This document shows, one piece after another, positions 1-6,754 of a stretch of 10,056 bases of DNA. Source of the DNA: Leucobacter sp. GTDB lineage: Bacteria > Actinomycetota > Actinomycetes > Actinomycetales > Microbacteriaceae. Location of the stretch: contig JAPSIU010000080.1 in NCBI GenBank assembly GCA_031178565.1, forward strand, positions 1-10,056, read 5' to 3'. The notes under the pieces were generated by a model that was not told the origin of the DNA, ran no database searches, and saw only the letters and a program-made list of their open reading frames with translations. A program made the translations under genes and the position numbers. Each line of letters opens with the position of its first letter. Within the stretch, counting starts at the first letter, position 1.

Positions 1-814
1 GGCGGCGCACCTGCTGCTTCGCCCAGTCCAGCGCTCCCGTCGCCGCGCCGACGTAGACCGCGCCGAACGCGGGCTGGGAGGAGCCGAAGACGGTCTCCGC
101 GACGGTCGCGTCGAGGTGCCCGACCGGGAAGGAGTTGAACACGTCGGCATCGGGCACGAAGACGTTCTCGAACTCGAGGTCGTTGCTCTGCGTCGCGCGC
201 ATCCCCATCATGTTCCAGACGTTGTGGGTCGTGATGTTCGGGTCATTCAGGTCGACCTTCAGCATGAGCAGCCGGGGGCCGTTCTCGGGGTCGTCGTAGC
301 GCGCCGTAGTGGAGGCGTGGGTCGCGACCGCGGAGTTCGTGCCGAAGTTCTTGCGGCCCGTGATCCGGAAGCCACCCTCGACCCGCTCGGCTCGCGTGCG
401 GGCATCGGTCATCAGGTTCGGGGTGCCGAACTCGCTCGTGATCGCGGCCCAGATGAGCTTGCCCTCGGCGGCGTCGCGCAGCAGGGCCTCGAGACGCTCA
501 TCCTTCGTCGCCCGCCACACCGCGGCCCACTGGGCGAGCGGCGTGAAGTGCATGTTCACGGCGAGCGCGGTCGCCGCGTCGCCCTGCGCGATGCGCTCGA
601 CGATCGGGATGACCTCGAAGAGGGTCGCGCCGTGGCCGCCCAGCTCCTCGGGCACAGAGAGGTTCAGCAGGCCGATGCGGCGCATGTCCTCGTAGTTCTC
701 GTGCGGGAACTCGTTGTTCGCGTCGTTGGCCGCGGCGCGGTCGCGGAACTTCTCGATCAGTTGGTCCGCCATCGCCAGGAACTTCTTCTGACGATCGGTG
801 TACAGCTGCTTCAT
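1..814 (-). CDS. Acyl-CoA dehydrogenase-fold flavin-dependent monooxygenase (DszC/SfnB-like), 3' part outside window
   Basis: The first 271 residues are present; the gene runs off the left edge. The N-terminal helical domain covers about residues 8-120. The middle beta domain (about 122-225) carries the family signatures ITSEFGTPNL (125-134), GGFRITGRKNFGTNS (147-161) and GMRATQSNDLEFENVFVP (204-221). The C-terminal helical domain, where true acyl-CoA dehydrogenases carry the catalytic Glu, is missing, so dehydrogenase and oxygenase cannot be told apart directly. I favour a group D flavin monooxygenase using FMNH2 because a flavin reductase gene lies 42 bp upstream on the same strand, as with DszC/DszD-like and SfnB-like sulfur enzymes. 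The ATG at 814 is preceded by GGAAGGA with a 7-nt spacer. The substrate is unknown; a sulfur compound or an aromatic released by the nearby sulfatase is a guess. An ordinary acyl-CoA dehydrogenase remains possible. Confidence 0.85.
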   Translation of the reverse strand, partial: MKQLYTDRQKKFLAMADQLIEKFRDRAAANDANNEFPHENYEDMRRIGLLNLSVPEELGGHGATLFEVIPIVERIAQGDAATALAVNMHFTPLAQWAAVWRATKDERLEALLRDAAEGKLIWAAITSEFGTPNLMTDARTRAERVEGGFRITGRKNFGTNSAVATHASTTARYDDPENGPRLLMLKVDLNDPNITTHNVWNMMGMRATQSNDLEFENVFVPDADVFNSFPVGHLDATVAETVFGSSQPAFGAVYVGAATGALDWAKQQVRR

Positions 815-856
815 GGAGTGGTCCTTCCGGGGGATCGGGATCTGGGTCGTCGGGAG

Positions 857-1396
857 TCAACGGGGGACCGGGGCGTGCGACCCGTAGGCGCGCGACCCGT
901 AGGTGAGGGTCGTCGCGTCCGTCGCCTTCGCGTCGACGACGCGCCCGATGATGAGGAGGTGGCTGCCGGCGACGAGGAACTGCTCAGCGTGGCAGTCGAA
1001 GACGGCCGAGGCGCTCGGCAGCACGGGGGAGCCCGTGCGCATCGACGACCATTCCTCGCCGAACTTGTAGCGGGTGTCAGGACCGGCGGCACCGGCGAAG
1101 TCCTGCGCGATCGGGATGTTCTCGGTGGAGAGCACGTTGACGGCGAAGCAGCGGTTGGTGCGGACGGCGTCGGCGACGGGTGCGCCGCGGAAGAGGCCGA
1201 TCACGAGCGTCGGGGGGTCGGCCGAGACCGACATCATGGCGGTGACGGTCTGTCCGAACCGGCCGGCCGTGCCGTGCGTAGTCACGAGGGTGACGGCCGA
1301 GGCGACCTTGCCCATGCCGGAGATGAACGACTGGCGGACCTCGGGACCCTTGGCGGGCGAGAGTTCCAATCGGTGCAGATCGGGGTCCTGGGTCAT
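857..1396 (-). CDS. Flavin reductase domain protein (FMN-binding), reductase component of a two-component monooxygenase
   Basis: A 179-residue protein of the flavin reductase-like family (HpaC/DszD type), which uses NAD(P)H to make free reduced flavin for a partner oxygenase in the cytoplasm. Visible signatures are GQTVTAMMSVSADPPTLVIGL (48-68, split-barrel flavin-binding strand and loop), NRCFAVNVLS (81-90) and GSHLLIIGRV (144-153), where His145 sits in the usual G(D/S)H position. The length is typical of the family. I chose the ATG at 1396 because GGGAGG lies 4 nt upstream on the minus strand. An in-frame ATG at 1498 would add 34 residues unlike the family and lacks a ribosome site. It is the first gene of a minus-strand operon with the flavoenzyme that starts at 814, and is divergent from a LysR gene that probably controls it. 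Confidence 0.9.
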   Translation of the reverse strand: MTQDPDLHRLELSPAKGPEVRQSFISGMGKVASAVTLVTTHGTAGRFGQTVTAMMSVSADPPTLVIGLFRGAPVADAVRTNRCFAVNVLSTENIPIAQDFAGAAGPDTRYKFGEEWSSMRTGSPVLPSASAVFDCHAEQFLVAGSHLLIIGRVVDAKATDATTLTYGSRAYGSHAPVPR

Positions 1397-1400
1397 GGTG

Positions 1401-1406
1401 CCTCCC
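1401..1406 (-). promoter_or_regulatory. Ribosome binding site of the flavin reductase gene
   Basis: GGGAGG on the minus strand, 4 nt before the ATG at 1396. It decides between this start and the longer in-frame ATG at 1498. Confidence 0.7.
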
Positions 1407-1465
1407 TGTGTCGTCGCGCCGCCTGCGGTGATGGCGTCGGATTTCAGTCTGAGCGCGGATATGTC

Positions 1466-1481
1466 TTGAATCAAATAGATT
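1466..1481. promoter_or_regulatory. Overlapping small palindromes in the LysR/flavin reductase spacer, possible LysR site
   Basis: Two overlapping inverted repeats sit in a local AT-rich patch of the 113-bp divergent spacer: TTGAATCAA (1466-1474) and AATC-N5-GATT (1469-1481). LysR-type regulators usually bind such patches between their own gene and a divergent target. The spacing does not match the textbook T-N11-A box, so this is only a candidate. It lies about 70 bp upstream of the flavin reductase start and about 30 bp upstream of the LysR start, a suitable place for activating one and repressing the other. Confidence 0.3.
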
Positions 1482-1509
1482 TTTTGGGGGATTATCATCG
1501 TGATCCGGT

Positions 1510-2469
1510 ATGAATGGACGCATGGGATTCGCTCGCGCCAGTATCTCGCTACCGCAGATCGAGACCTTCGTCGCTGTCGCCGACGCGGGCACGCTCACTG
1601 CCGCCGCCGCCGCGCTGCACACGTCGCAATCGAATGTGTCGGTCGCCCTCTCGAAGCTCGAGCAGCAGCTCGGCGTCGAGGTGTTCGTGCGGCAGCGCTC
1701 GAAAGGAGTGGCGCTCACCCGCGAGGGGCGGCAGCTGCTCGGGCGGGCGCGGTCGATCCTCGAGGACGTCAGGCGGTTGGAGGAGAGCGCCTCGGGTGCC
1801 CGAGACGATCTGCGGGGCGAGCTGCGCTTCGGCTGCTACGTACCCCTCACCTCCTTCTACGTCCCGCCGCTCGTCGCCGCGCTAGGCGCTGCGGCGCCGG
1901 CGCTCGCCGTCGAAGTGCGAGAGGGGGCGCAGGATGAGTTGCAGGACGCGGTTGCCGGGAACGACCTCGACCTCGCCCTCGTCTACGACCAGAACGTGCC
2001 GGACGGGCTGCGCTTCGTGCCGCTCGTGCGCGTCTGGCCGTACGCGATCGCCGCGCGGGACAGCAGCATCGCCGCTGCGGGGAGCGTTTCGCTCCGCGAG
2101 CTCGCGCGGCACACGATGATCTCGTACGAAGCGTCGTTCACCGTCGAGCGATCCCTCGATCTGTTCCGCTCGGCCGGGCTGCGGCCGCCGGAGGAGGTGC
2201 GGGCGCGCAGCCTCGACTCCGTGCGCGCGCTCGTCGCGGCGGGAATGGGGTTCGCGATCCTCAATCAGCGCTGGGCGAGCGGCGCCACCGCCTCCGGTGC
2301 CGAGGTGGACGAGGTCGAGATCGAGGACGATGTGGAGCCGATGCAGCTCGGCGTCATCATGCGGCCCTCGGCGGAGACGGCGCGCCTGCGCCTGGCGGTG
2401 GAGCAGCTGCGGCACATCGCGCGGCGCAGGCATTCCGGCCCGCCGCCCGCGGCCGGTCCGCCGAGGTGA
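1510..2469 (+). CDS. LysR-family transcriptional regulator
   Basis: A 319-residue protein with the normal LysR layout. The N-terminal winged helix-turn-helix spans about residues 14-73 (LPQIETFVAVADAGTL, then the recognition helix around TSQSNVSVALSKLEQQLG and the wing VALTREGRQLL). A linker helix follows, then the periplasmic-binding-like effector domain from about 100 to 300. The C-terminus is a low-complexity Arg/Pro tail. The ATG at 1510 gives the longest plausible form; an ATG at 1522 (residue 5) is equally possible because neither has a good ribosome site. It is divergent from the flavin reductase/monooxygenase pair and, by the usual LysR arrangement, probably regulates that pair and itself. 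The ligand is unknown. Its 3' end converges on the TetR gene with a 21-bp gap. Confidence 0.92.
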   Translation: MNGRMGFARASISLPQIETFVAVADAGTLTAAAAALHTSQSNVSVALSKLEQQLGVEVFVRQRSKGVALTREGRQLLGRARSILEDVRRLEESASGARDDLRGELRFGCYVPLTSFYVPPLVAALGAAAPALAVEVREGAQDELQDAVAGNDLDLALVYDQNVPDGLRFVPLVRVWPYAIAARDSSIAAAGSVSLRELARHTMISYEASFTVERSLDLFRSAGLRPPEEVRARSLDSVRALVAAGMGFAILNQRWASGATASGAEVDEVEIEDDVEPMQLGVIMRPSAETARLRLAVEQLRHIARRRHSGPPPAAGPPR

Positions 2470-2484
2470 CCGCGGCGGGAGCCC

Positions 2485-2500
2485 GGCGGGTCAGCCCGCC
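2485..2500. terminator. Possible hairpin between convergent LysR and TetR genes
   Basis: A 6-bp GC-only stem (GGCGGG at 2485-2490, CCCGCC at 2495-2500) with a 4-base loop. It lies in the 21-bp convergent gap and over the last codons of the TetR gene. There is no clear T-tract on either side, so a role in two-way termination is only suggested. Confidence 0.25.
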
Positions 2501-3093
2501 ATCGGTTTCCGGAGCGGGTCGATGAGGGCGGCGTGAGCGGCGAGGATCCGTTCGCGCGTCGCAGCCGCCGGCATCAGCACCGAGGTCACGAGCCAGCCCG
2601 CGTTGCTCGCGGCGATCGCGTCGACCGTCCGGTCGATATCGACGCCGTGCCGCAGCTCGCCGTCCTCGCGGGCCTCGAAGAGGAAGCGGCGCATGAGCTC
2701 CCGCCAGCGCAGGTTGTTGGCCTGGTGGATGCGCAGGATCTCCGGTTCGCCCGACGCGTGCTCCCAGAACGCGAGCAGCACGCGCGCGTGGCCCGAGCCC
2801 TTGTCCTCGAGGGGCAGGATCTCGCGGCACACGATCTCCAGCGCGTCGAGCCCGCGCATGCCGACGAGCTGCCGCTGCATGCGAGCGTTGACATCCGCTG
2901 TGAGGTGCTCGAAGGTGGCGATGAGCAGACTGCGCTTGTTGGGGAAGTAGCGTCTGCTCGCACCGTGCGCGTAGCCAGTCTCCTCGGCGATCTCCCGCAT
3001 GGTGTGCGGGTTGATCCCCGACCGGGAGATGACGTTCGTCGCCGCCGCGGCGATATGCGCGCGGCGCTCCGCGTGATCCACGATTTTCGGCAC
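2491..3093 (-). CDS. TetR-family transcriptional regulator (GTG start)
   Basis: A 200-residue protein. The N-terminal TetR DNA-binding domain covers about residues 8-58, with the helix-turn-helix in HTMREIAEETG (30-40) and the typical end YAHGASRRYFPNKRSLL (41-57). The rest (about 60-200) is an all-helical ligand and dimer domain with no recognisable ligand signature. I place the start at GTG 3093 because GGGAGGA sits 6 nt upstream. Longer in-frame ATGs at 3114 and 3189 would put that ribosome site inside the coding region and add residues before the domain. The gene is divergent from the ABC transporter/sulfatase operon, and a 24-bp palindrome lies between them. The likely role is a repressor of that operon, released by the imported compound or a breakdown product; the ligand is not evident. 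Confidence 0.9.
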   Translation of the reverse strand: MPKIVDHAERRAHIAAAATNVISRSGINPHTMREIAEETGYAHGASRRYFPNKRSLLIATFEHLTADVNARMQRQLVGMRGLDALEIVCREILPLEDKGSGHARVLLAFWEHASGEPEILRIHQANNLRWRELMRRFLFEAREDGELRHGVDIDRTVDAIAASNAGWLVTSVLMPAAATRERILAAHAALIDPLRKPMAG

Positions 3094-3099
3094 CGATGC

Positions 3100-3106
3100 T
3101 CCTCCC
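3100..3106 (-). promoter_or_regulatory. Ribosome binding site fixing the GTG start of the TetR gene
   Basis: GGGAGGA on the minus strand, 6 nt before the GTG at 3093. It lies inside the longer frames starting at 3114 and 3189, which makes those starts unlikely. Confidence 0.7.
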
Positions 3107-3176
3107 GTTGACATGCATCTTAGAGGGAGGTCCGCGTATCGGTGGACTTGACTATCCCGGAGAGCGGACCGGGCGG

Positions 3177-3205
3177 TTGTGCGCCGCAATGCGGGGGTGT
3201 TTAAT
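3177..3205 (+). promoter_or_regulatory. Predicted sigma-70-type promoter of the transporter/sulfatase operon
   Basis: A -35 element TTGTGC (3177-3182; only TTG matches well), a 17-bp spacer, and a -10 element TTTAAT (3200-3205; 5 of 6 to TATAAT). Transcription would start near 3212 and leave a leader of about 120 bases before the ATG at 3334. The -10 lies within the left arm of the palindrome at 3200-3223, which fits repression by a bound TetR dimer. No better promoter is visible downstream, but the weak -35 keeps this tentative. Confidence 0.45.
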
Positions 3206-3223
3206 CTCGAGCTAGAGATTAAA
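3200..3223. promoter_or_regulatory. 24-bp palindrome, probable TetR operator
   Basis: Exact 9-bp arms TTTAATCTC (3200-3208) and GAGATTAAA (3215-3223) surround a centre whose middle four bases, AGCT, are also self-complementary. Of 12 base pairs only one (3209/3214) is mismatched. It is AT-rich within a GC-rich spacer, lies between the TetR gene and the operon, and covers the predicted -10 element. Size and symmetry fit a TetR-family dimer site. Binding by this particular regulator is inferred from position. Confidence 0.7.
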
Positions 3224-3333
3224 ACTATCTCGTTCTGATACTCCCATCACGCACCGTCCGGCTGCTCCGACAGCGAGCGAGGCTCCTCCCGGTCTCGACG
3301 GACACAGGTCACTCAAGGAAGAGAGACGGCATC

Positions 3334-4338
3334 ATGAGACGTAAGTTTGCGCATCGAGGCATAGCGGTGATCGGCTCGGCAGCCACTTTTGCCCTGCTGC
3401 TGGCCGGCTGCTCCGGCGGCGGGTCCGCCCCCGACGATGAGGAGGGCGGCGAGATCACCGCCCTCACCGTTCAGACAACGGGCGTCGTCTCCGACGGCGC
3501 TCTGATTCTCGGCATCGAGCAGGGTTTCTTCGAGGAGGAGGGGCTCGAGATCAAGACCTCGATCGGCGCCAACCCGGCCGCCGGCCTCGCCGCTGCCCAG
3601 AGCGGCCAGGTCGACATCGCCTACGCGCCGAGCCTGCCGTTCCTCAAGGCGACATCGGGCGGCGTCGCGATGCGGGCCATCGCCGCCGGGGACGGCTTCG
3701 AGGATGGTGCCGGCGCGAGCGATGACCCGGCGCAGTTCGACGACACGGGCATCTACGCGAGTCCGAAGAGCGGGATCACCGAGATCGCCCAGCTTAAGGG
3801 CAAGACCGTGGCGGTGCCCGCGCGCGGGGCGCAGTTCGAGGTGACGATCGCGGGGGCGCTCAAGGACGAGGGTGTGGACCCGGCCTCAGTGAAGTGGGTC
3901 GTGCTCGACTTCACCTCGGCGGTTTCGGCGCTCGAGAACGGCACCGTCGACGTGATCGGCGTCGTCAACCCGTTCACCAAGCAGGCCGAGGCGGCGGGCG
4001 GTACGCTGATCGCCTCGCCGGCCGTCACCTTCTTCGAGGAGGGCTCCGTCGGCCTGTGGACATCCGCCACCGCCACCATCGAGAAGAAGACCGACGCGAT
4101 CGACGGCTTCGTCCGGGCGATTGAGAAGTCGAACGCCTACGCCAACGAACATCCCGAGGACGCCATCGCGAAGGGGCTCGAGTACACCGGCGCCAAGCTG
4201 AAGGTCGAGGATGTCAAGGTGCCTTACTGGCCGACCGAGATCAGGGACGCGGACCTTGAGCGCGCGGCGACCAAGATGGCCGACCTGGGCTTCCTGCCGC
4301 AGACGCCCGACGTCTCGAAGCTGATCTACAGAGGATAG
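3334..4338 (+). CDS. ABC transporter substrate-binding lipoprotein (NMT1/SsuA/TauA-like)
   Basis: A 334-residue extracytoplasmic receptor. The signal peptide has basic residues at the N-terminus (MRRK), a hydrophobic stretch, and the lipobox LAGC, giving lipid attachment at Cys26. A Gly/Ser/Asp-rich linker follows. The mature part has the NMT1/SsuA-like order: GALILGIEQGFFEEEGLEI near the start, AAAQSGQVDIAYAP (a first-lobe ligand-site region), LKGKTVAVPARGAQFEVTIAGAL (start of the second lobe), and VSALENGTVDVIGVVNP. This class binds nitrate, taurine, alkanesulfonates, aromatic sulfonates or thiamine precursors. Joined to a sulfatase, an organic sulfate or sulfonate is the best guess, but the ligand cannot be read from the sequence. 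A purine-rich AAGGAAGAGAG stretch precedes the ATG. It is the first gene of the operon, with the first permease 5 bp downstream. Confidence 0.93.
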   Translation: MRRKFAHRGIAVIGSAATFALLLAGCSGGGSAPDDEEGGEITALTVQTTGVVSDGALILGIEQGFFEEEGLEIKTSIGANPAAGLAAAQSGQVDIAYAPSLPFLKATSGGVAMRAIAAGDGFEDGAGASDDPAQFDDTGIYASPKSGITEIAQLKGKTVAVPARGAQFEVTIAGALKDEGVDPASVKWVVLDFTSAVSALENGTVDVIGVVNPFTKQAEAAGGTLIASPAVTFFEEGSVGLWTSATATIEKKTDAIDGFVRAIEKSNAYANEHPEDAIAKGLEYTGAKLKVEDVKVPYWPTEIRDADLERAATKMADLGFLPQTPDVSKLIYRG

Positions 4339-4343
4339 CTCCG

Positions 4344-5120
4344 ATGCGCAGGCAGACCGTTCTCCAGTACGCCGTCGGCGTGCTCGGGGTGCTGCTGATG
4401 CTTCTCGTCTGGCAGCTCGTCGCGATGGGAGGGGCGGCGGGAAGCACCCTCCCGTCGGCAACGGATGCCATCGGCGCGCTCATCGAGCTCCTGGTGGCGC
4501 CGCAGCTCTGGAGCGAGCTGTGGGTGACGCTGCTGATGGCGCTCTCCGGGCTCCTGCTGGCAGTCGCGGCCGGTGTGCTCGTCGGCGTCGCGATCGGCAC
4601 CTCGCCCCTGGCGATGCACGCCTCGCGCGTCCCACTCGAGTTCCTGAAGCCCATCCCGCCCATCGTCATCCTGCCGGTCGCCGTGCTCGTGCTCGGTCCC
4701 ACCGCGAACATGGGCGTCGTGCTGGTGGTCATCGGCTGCTTCGTCTCCATCACCGTGCAGTCCGCAGCGGGCGTGTTCGACACGGACCCGGTGGCGAAGG
4801 CGACGGGGCGGTCGTACGGGATGAGCAGCGCCGAGATCATGGGGCGCATCGTGATCCCGAACGCGATGCCCTACATCGGCACGTCGATCCGCGTCGCGGC
4901 GCCGATCGCCCTCGTCGTCGCCGTCGTCGCGGGCCTGCTCGGCGGCGGCCCCGGCCTCGGTCAGAGCCTGCTGCTCGCGCAGCTCGCGGGCAACCGTCCG
5001 CAGGTGTTCGCGTACGTGCTGATCCTGGGCATCCTCGGCCTCGTGATCCAGGGAGTCAGCCAGTGGGCCGAGCGCCGAGCGCTGCACTGGCACCCGCAGT
5101 ACCGGAAGGACGCGCGATGA
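4344..5120 (+). CDS. ABC transporter permease 1 (SsuC/TauC-like, BPD_transp_1)
   Basis: A 258-residue integral membrane protein, a normal length for this class, with about six hydrophobic segments. The first is YAVGVLGVLLMLLVWQLV (9-26). KPIPPIVILPVAVLVLG is the usual permease sequence before the cytoplasmic coupling loop. The coupling (EAA) loop follows V150 and reads ATGRSYG, keeping the conserved Gly (159), and ends in RIVIPNAMP. The C-terminal tail is basic (WHPQYRKDAR). It should form the channel with the second permease. Its ribosome site (AGAGGA) lies in the last codons of the binding-protein gene, and its stop overlaps the start of the next gene by ATGA, which indicates translational coupling. 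Confidence 0.92.
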   Translation: MRRQTVLQYAVGVLGVLLMLLVWQLVAMGGAAGSTLPSATDAIGALIELLVAPQLWSELWVTLLMALSGLLLAVAAGVLVGVAIGTSPLAMHASRVPLEFLKPIPPIVILPVAVLVLGPTANMGVVLVVIGCFVSITVQSAAGVFDTDPVAKATGRSYGMSSAEIMGRIVIPNAMPYIGTSIRVAAPIALVVAVVAGLLGGGPGLGQSLLLAQLAGNRPQVFAYVLILGILGLVIQGVSQWAERRALHWHPQYRKDAR

Positions 5121-5959
5121 GTCTGCTCACGAGCTCGATCAACATCCGTACGAGGACCGCGCGCCGACAGCGCACCCCGAGGCGGATCCCGATCTGGACG
5201 CTGATCGGTGCCGAGATCCTCACCCCGATTCTGCTGCTCGCGGCGTGGTGGTTCGCGTCGGCGCGCTCCACGAACACCTTCTTCCCGCCGCTGCAGTCGA
5301 TCCTGACGCGGCTCATCGAGATCGCGCAGACCCCGAAGTTCGCCGCCGACATCGCCTCGTCGCTCGGCAATCTGAGCGTCTCCTTCCTCCTCGCCGTCGT
5401 GCTCGGGGTCGCGCTCGGTACAGGGTTCGGCCTGATCCGCCCGCTGGGGTGGCTGCTCGAACCGGCGATGCACTTCTTCCGGGCGATCCCGCCGGTCGCG
5501 CTCGTGCCGATCTTCGTGTCGCTGTTCGGCTTCGGCAACGAGACCCGCATCCTCTCGATCACCCTCGCCGCGATCTTCCCGGTGCTGATCTCCACGATTG
5601 ACGGGGTGCGCGCGAGCGAACCCGTGCTCGAAGCGGTCAGCCGGGTGTATCGGCTCACCCTGTCCCAGCGGCTGTTCTCGGTCATGCTCCCCGCGGCGAG
5701 CCCCCGCATCCTGTCGGGGGTGCAGGTGAGCCTCATCGCGGCCTTCGTGGTGATGATCGCGAGCGAGATGCTCGGCGCGTCCCAGGGTCTCGGCGCGGCG
5801 ACCCTCTACGCGCAGCAGACCTTCGCGATCGCCGACATGTGGGCCGGGATACTGGTGCTCGGCGTCATCGGCTATGTCAGCACCGCGCTGCTGACCCTCT
5901 TCCGCCGGTGGATCCTCCGCTGGTACATCGCCTCCCAAGAGCAGGAGAAGAAAGCATGA
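5117..5959 (+). CDS. ABC transporter permease 2 (SsuC/TauC-like, BPD_transp_1)
   Basis: A 280-residue membrane protein related to, but clearly different from, permease 1. A basic N-terminal tail (RTRTARRQRTPRR, residues 11-23) is followed by a first membrane segment around ILTPILLLAAWWFA and about five more. FRAIPPVALVPIFVSLFGFG is the family sequence before the coupling loop. That loop (from A173, AVSRVYRLTLSQRLFSVMLP) has Arg179 where the EAA motif normally has Gly, and so is degenerate compared with permease 1. The start is fixed by GGAAGGA 6 nt upstream of ATG 5117 and by the 4-bp overlap with permease 1; a longer upstream frame is only a shadow. The two permeases probably form a heterodimer. 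The 3' end overlaps the ATPase gene by ATGA. Confidence 0.92.
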   Translation: MSLLTSSINIRTRTARRQRTPRRIPIWTLIGAEILTPILLLAAWWFASARSTNTFFPPLQSILTRLIEIAQTPKFAADIASSLGNLSVSFLLAVVLGVALGTGFGLIRPLGWLLEPAMHFFRAIPPVALVPIFVSLFGFGNETRILSITLAAIFPVLISTIDGVRASEPVLEAVSRVYRLTLSQRLFSVMLPAASPRILSGVQVSLIAAFVVMIASEMLGASQGLGAATLYAQQTFAIADMWAGILVLGVIGYVSTALLTLFRRWILRWYIASQEQEKKA

Positions 5960-6753
5960 CCGTCGAATCGACCGACATCGCCGCGACGCCGCGGCTCAGC
6001 GTGCAGGGCCTCGCGAAGACCTACGAGACGAAGAAGGGCGCGGTGCCGGTCATCGCGGACCTGACCTTCGAGGTGGCGGCGGGAGAGGTCGTCTGCATCG
6101 TCGGTCCATCCGGCATCGGCAAGACGACGCTGCTGAAGTGCCTGACCGGCCTGCAGAGCGTCTCGGGCGGCAACATCCGGATCGACGGCAAGCAGATCGA
6201 TGGTCCGCCGGAGGAGATGGCTCTGGTGTTCCAGGAGTACACGCGGTCGTTGATGCCGTGGCTCACTGTCGAGAAGAACGTGCGGCTGCCGCTGAAGCAC
6301 CTCCGTCTGCCGCGGGCGGAGCAGGAGGAGCGGATCTCGTCGGCGCTCGCCGCCGTCGGGCTCGCGGGGGCCGAGTCGAAGTATCCGTGGCAGCTGTCGG
6401 GCGGCATGCAGCAGCGCGTCGCGATCGCCCGGGCGATCGCGTATCGACCGGAGGTGCTCGTGATGGACGAGCCGTTCGCCTCGGTCGATGCGCAGACCCG
6501 TTTCGAGCTCGAGGACCTCTGCCTCAGGATCCGCGAGCAGTTCGGCATGACAATCATGCTGGTCACGCACGACATCGACGAGTCGGTATACCTGTCGGAT
6601 CGGGTGGTCGTGCTCGGTGAGCGGCCCGCGAGGGTGACCGAGATCATCGATATCGATTTCGGCAGCCCGCGGGATCAGATCACGACGCGGGCACGTCTGG
6701 AGTTCGCCGAGCTGCGCACGCAGATCTTCGAGCTGATCCAGAAGGCGAAGTGA
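5956..6753 (+). CDS. ABC transporter ATP-binding protein (SsuB/TauB/NrtD-like)
   Basis: A 265-residue cytoplasmic ATPase that drives the importer. All nucleotide-binding motifs are intact: Walker A GPSGIGKT (50-57), Q-loop Gln93 in VFQEYTRSLMPWLTV, signature LSGGMQQR (147-154), Walker B VLVMDEP (167-173) with catalytic Glu172, D-loop SVDAQTR, and switch His205 in VTHD. The QEYxRSLMPW form of the Q-loop and EPFASVDAQTR are typical of the nitrate/sulfonate/taurine subgroup. No C-terminal regulatory domain is present. The start at 5956 has AGGAG 8 nt upstream and overlaps the stop of permease 2. The sulfatase gene begins one base after its stop, so the two are surely on one transcript. Confidence 0.95.
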   Translation: MTVESTDIAATPRLSVQGLAKTYETKKGAVPVIADLTFEVAAGEVVCIVGPSGIGKTTLLKCLTGLQSVSGGNIRIDGKQIDGPPEEMALVFQEYTRSLMPWLTVEKNVRLPLKHLRLPRAEQEERISSALAAVGLAGAESKYPWQLSGGMQQRVAIARAIAYRPEVLVMDEPFASVDAQTRFELEDLCLRIREQFGMTIMLVTHDIDESVYLSDRVVVLGERPARVTEIIDIDFGSPRDQITTRARLEFAELRTQIFELIQKAK

Positions 6754-6754
6754 C

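Noticed and set aside
116..1513. Long plus-strand open frame covering the oxygenase and flavin reductase genes
   Set aside because: It is the antisense of two clear minus-strand genes; its translation is Arg/Val/Gly-rich without any domain. In GC-rich DNA such long antisense frames are common.
3128..3149. AGGTCC/GGACTT inverted repeat as a second TetR operator
   Set aside because: Arms match at only 5 of 6 positions around an asymmetric 10-base spacer and do not resemble the strong palindrome at 3200-3223.
3156..3173. CCCGG/CCGGG hairpin in the divergent spacer
   Set aside because: Five-base GC arms with an 8-base loop are expected by chance at this GC content, and there is no T-tract.
4520..5116. 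N-terminal extension upstream of permease 2
   Set aside because: This part is permease 1 read in another frame, giving an Arg-rich product without membrane segments; the ribosome site at 5104-5110 sets the start at 5117.
4961..5938. Minus-strand open frame of over 300 codons opposite the permeases
   Set aside because: The translation is a charged, low-complexity Arg/Glu/Asp-rich string with no family features; the plus-strand permeases are unmistakable.
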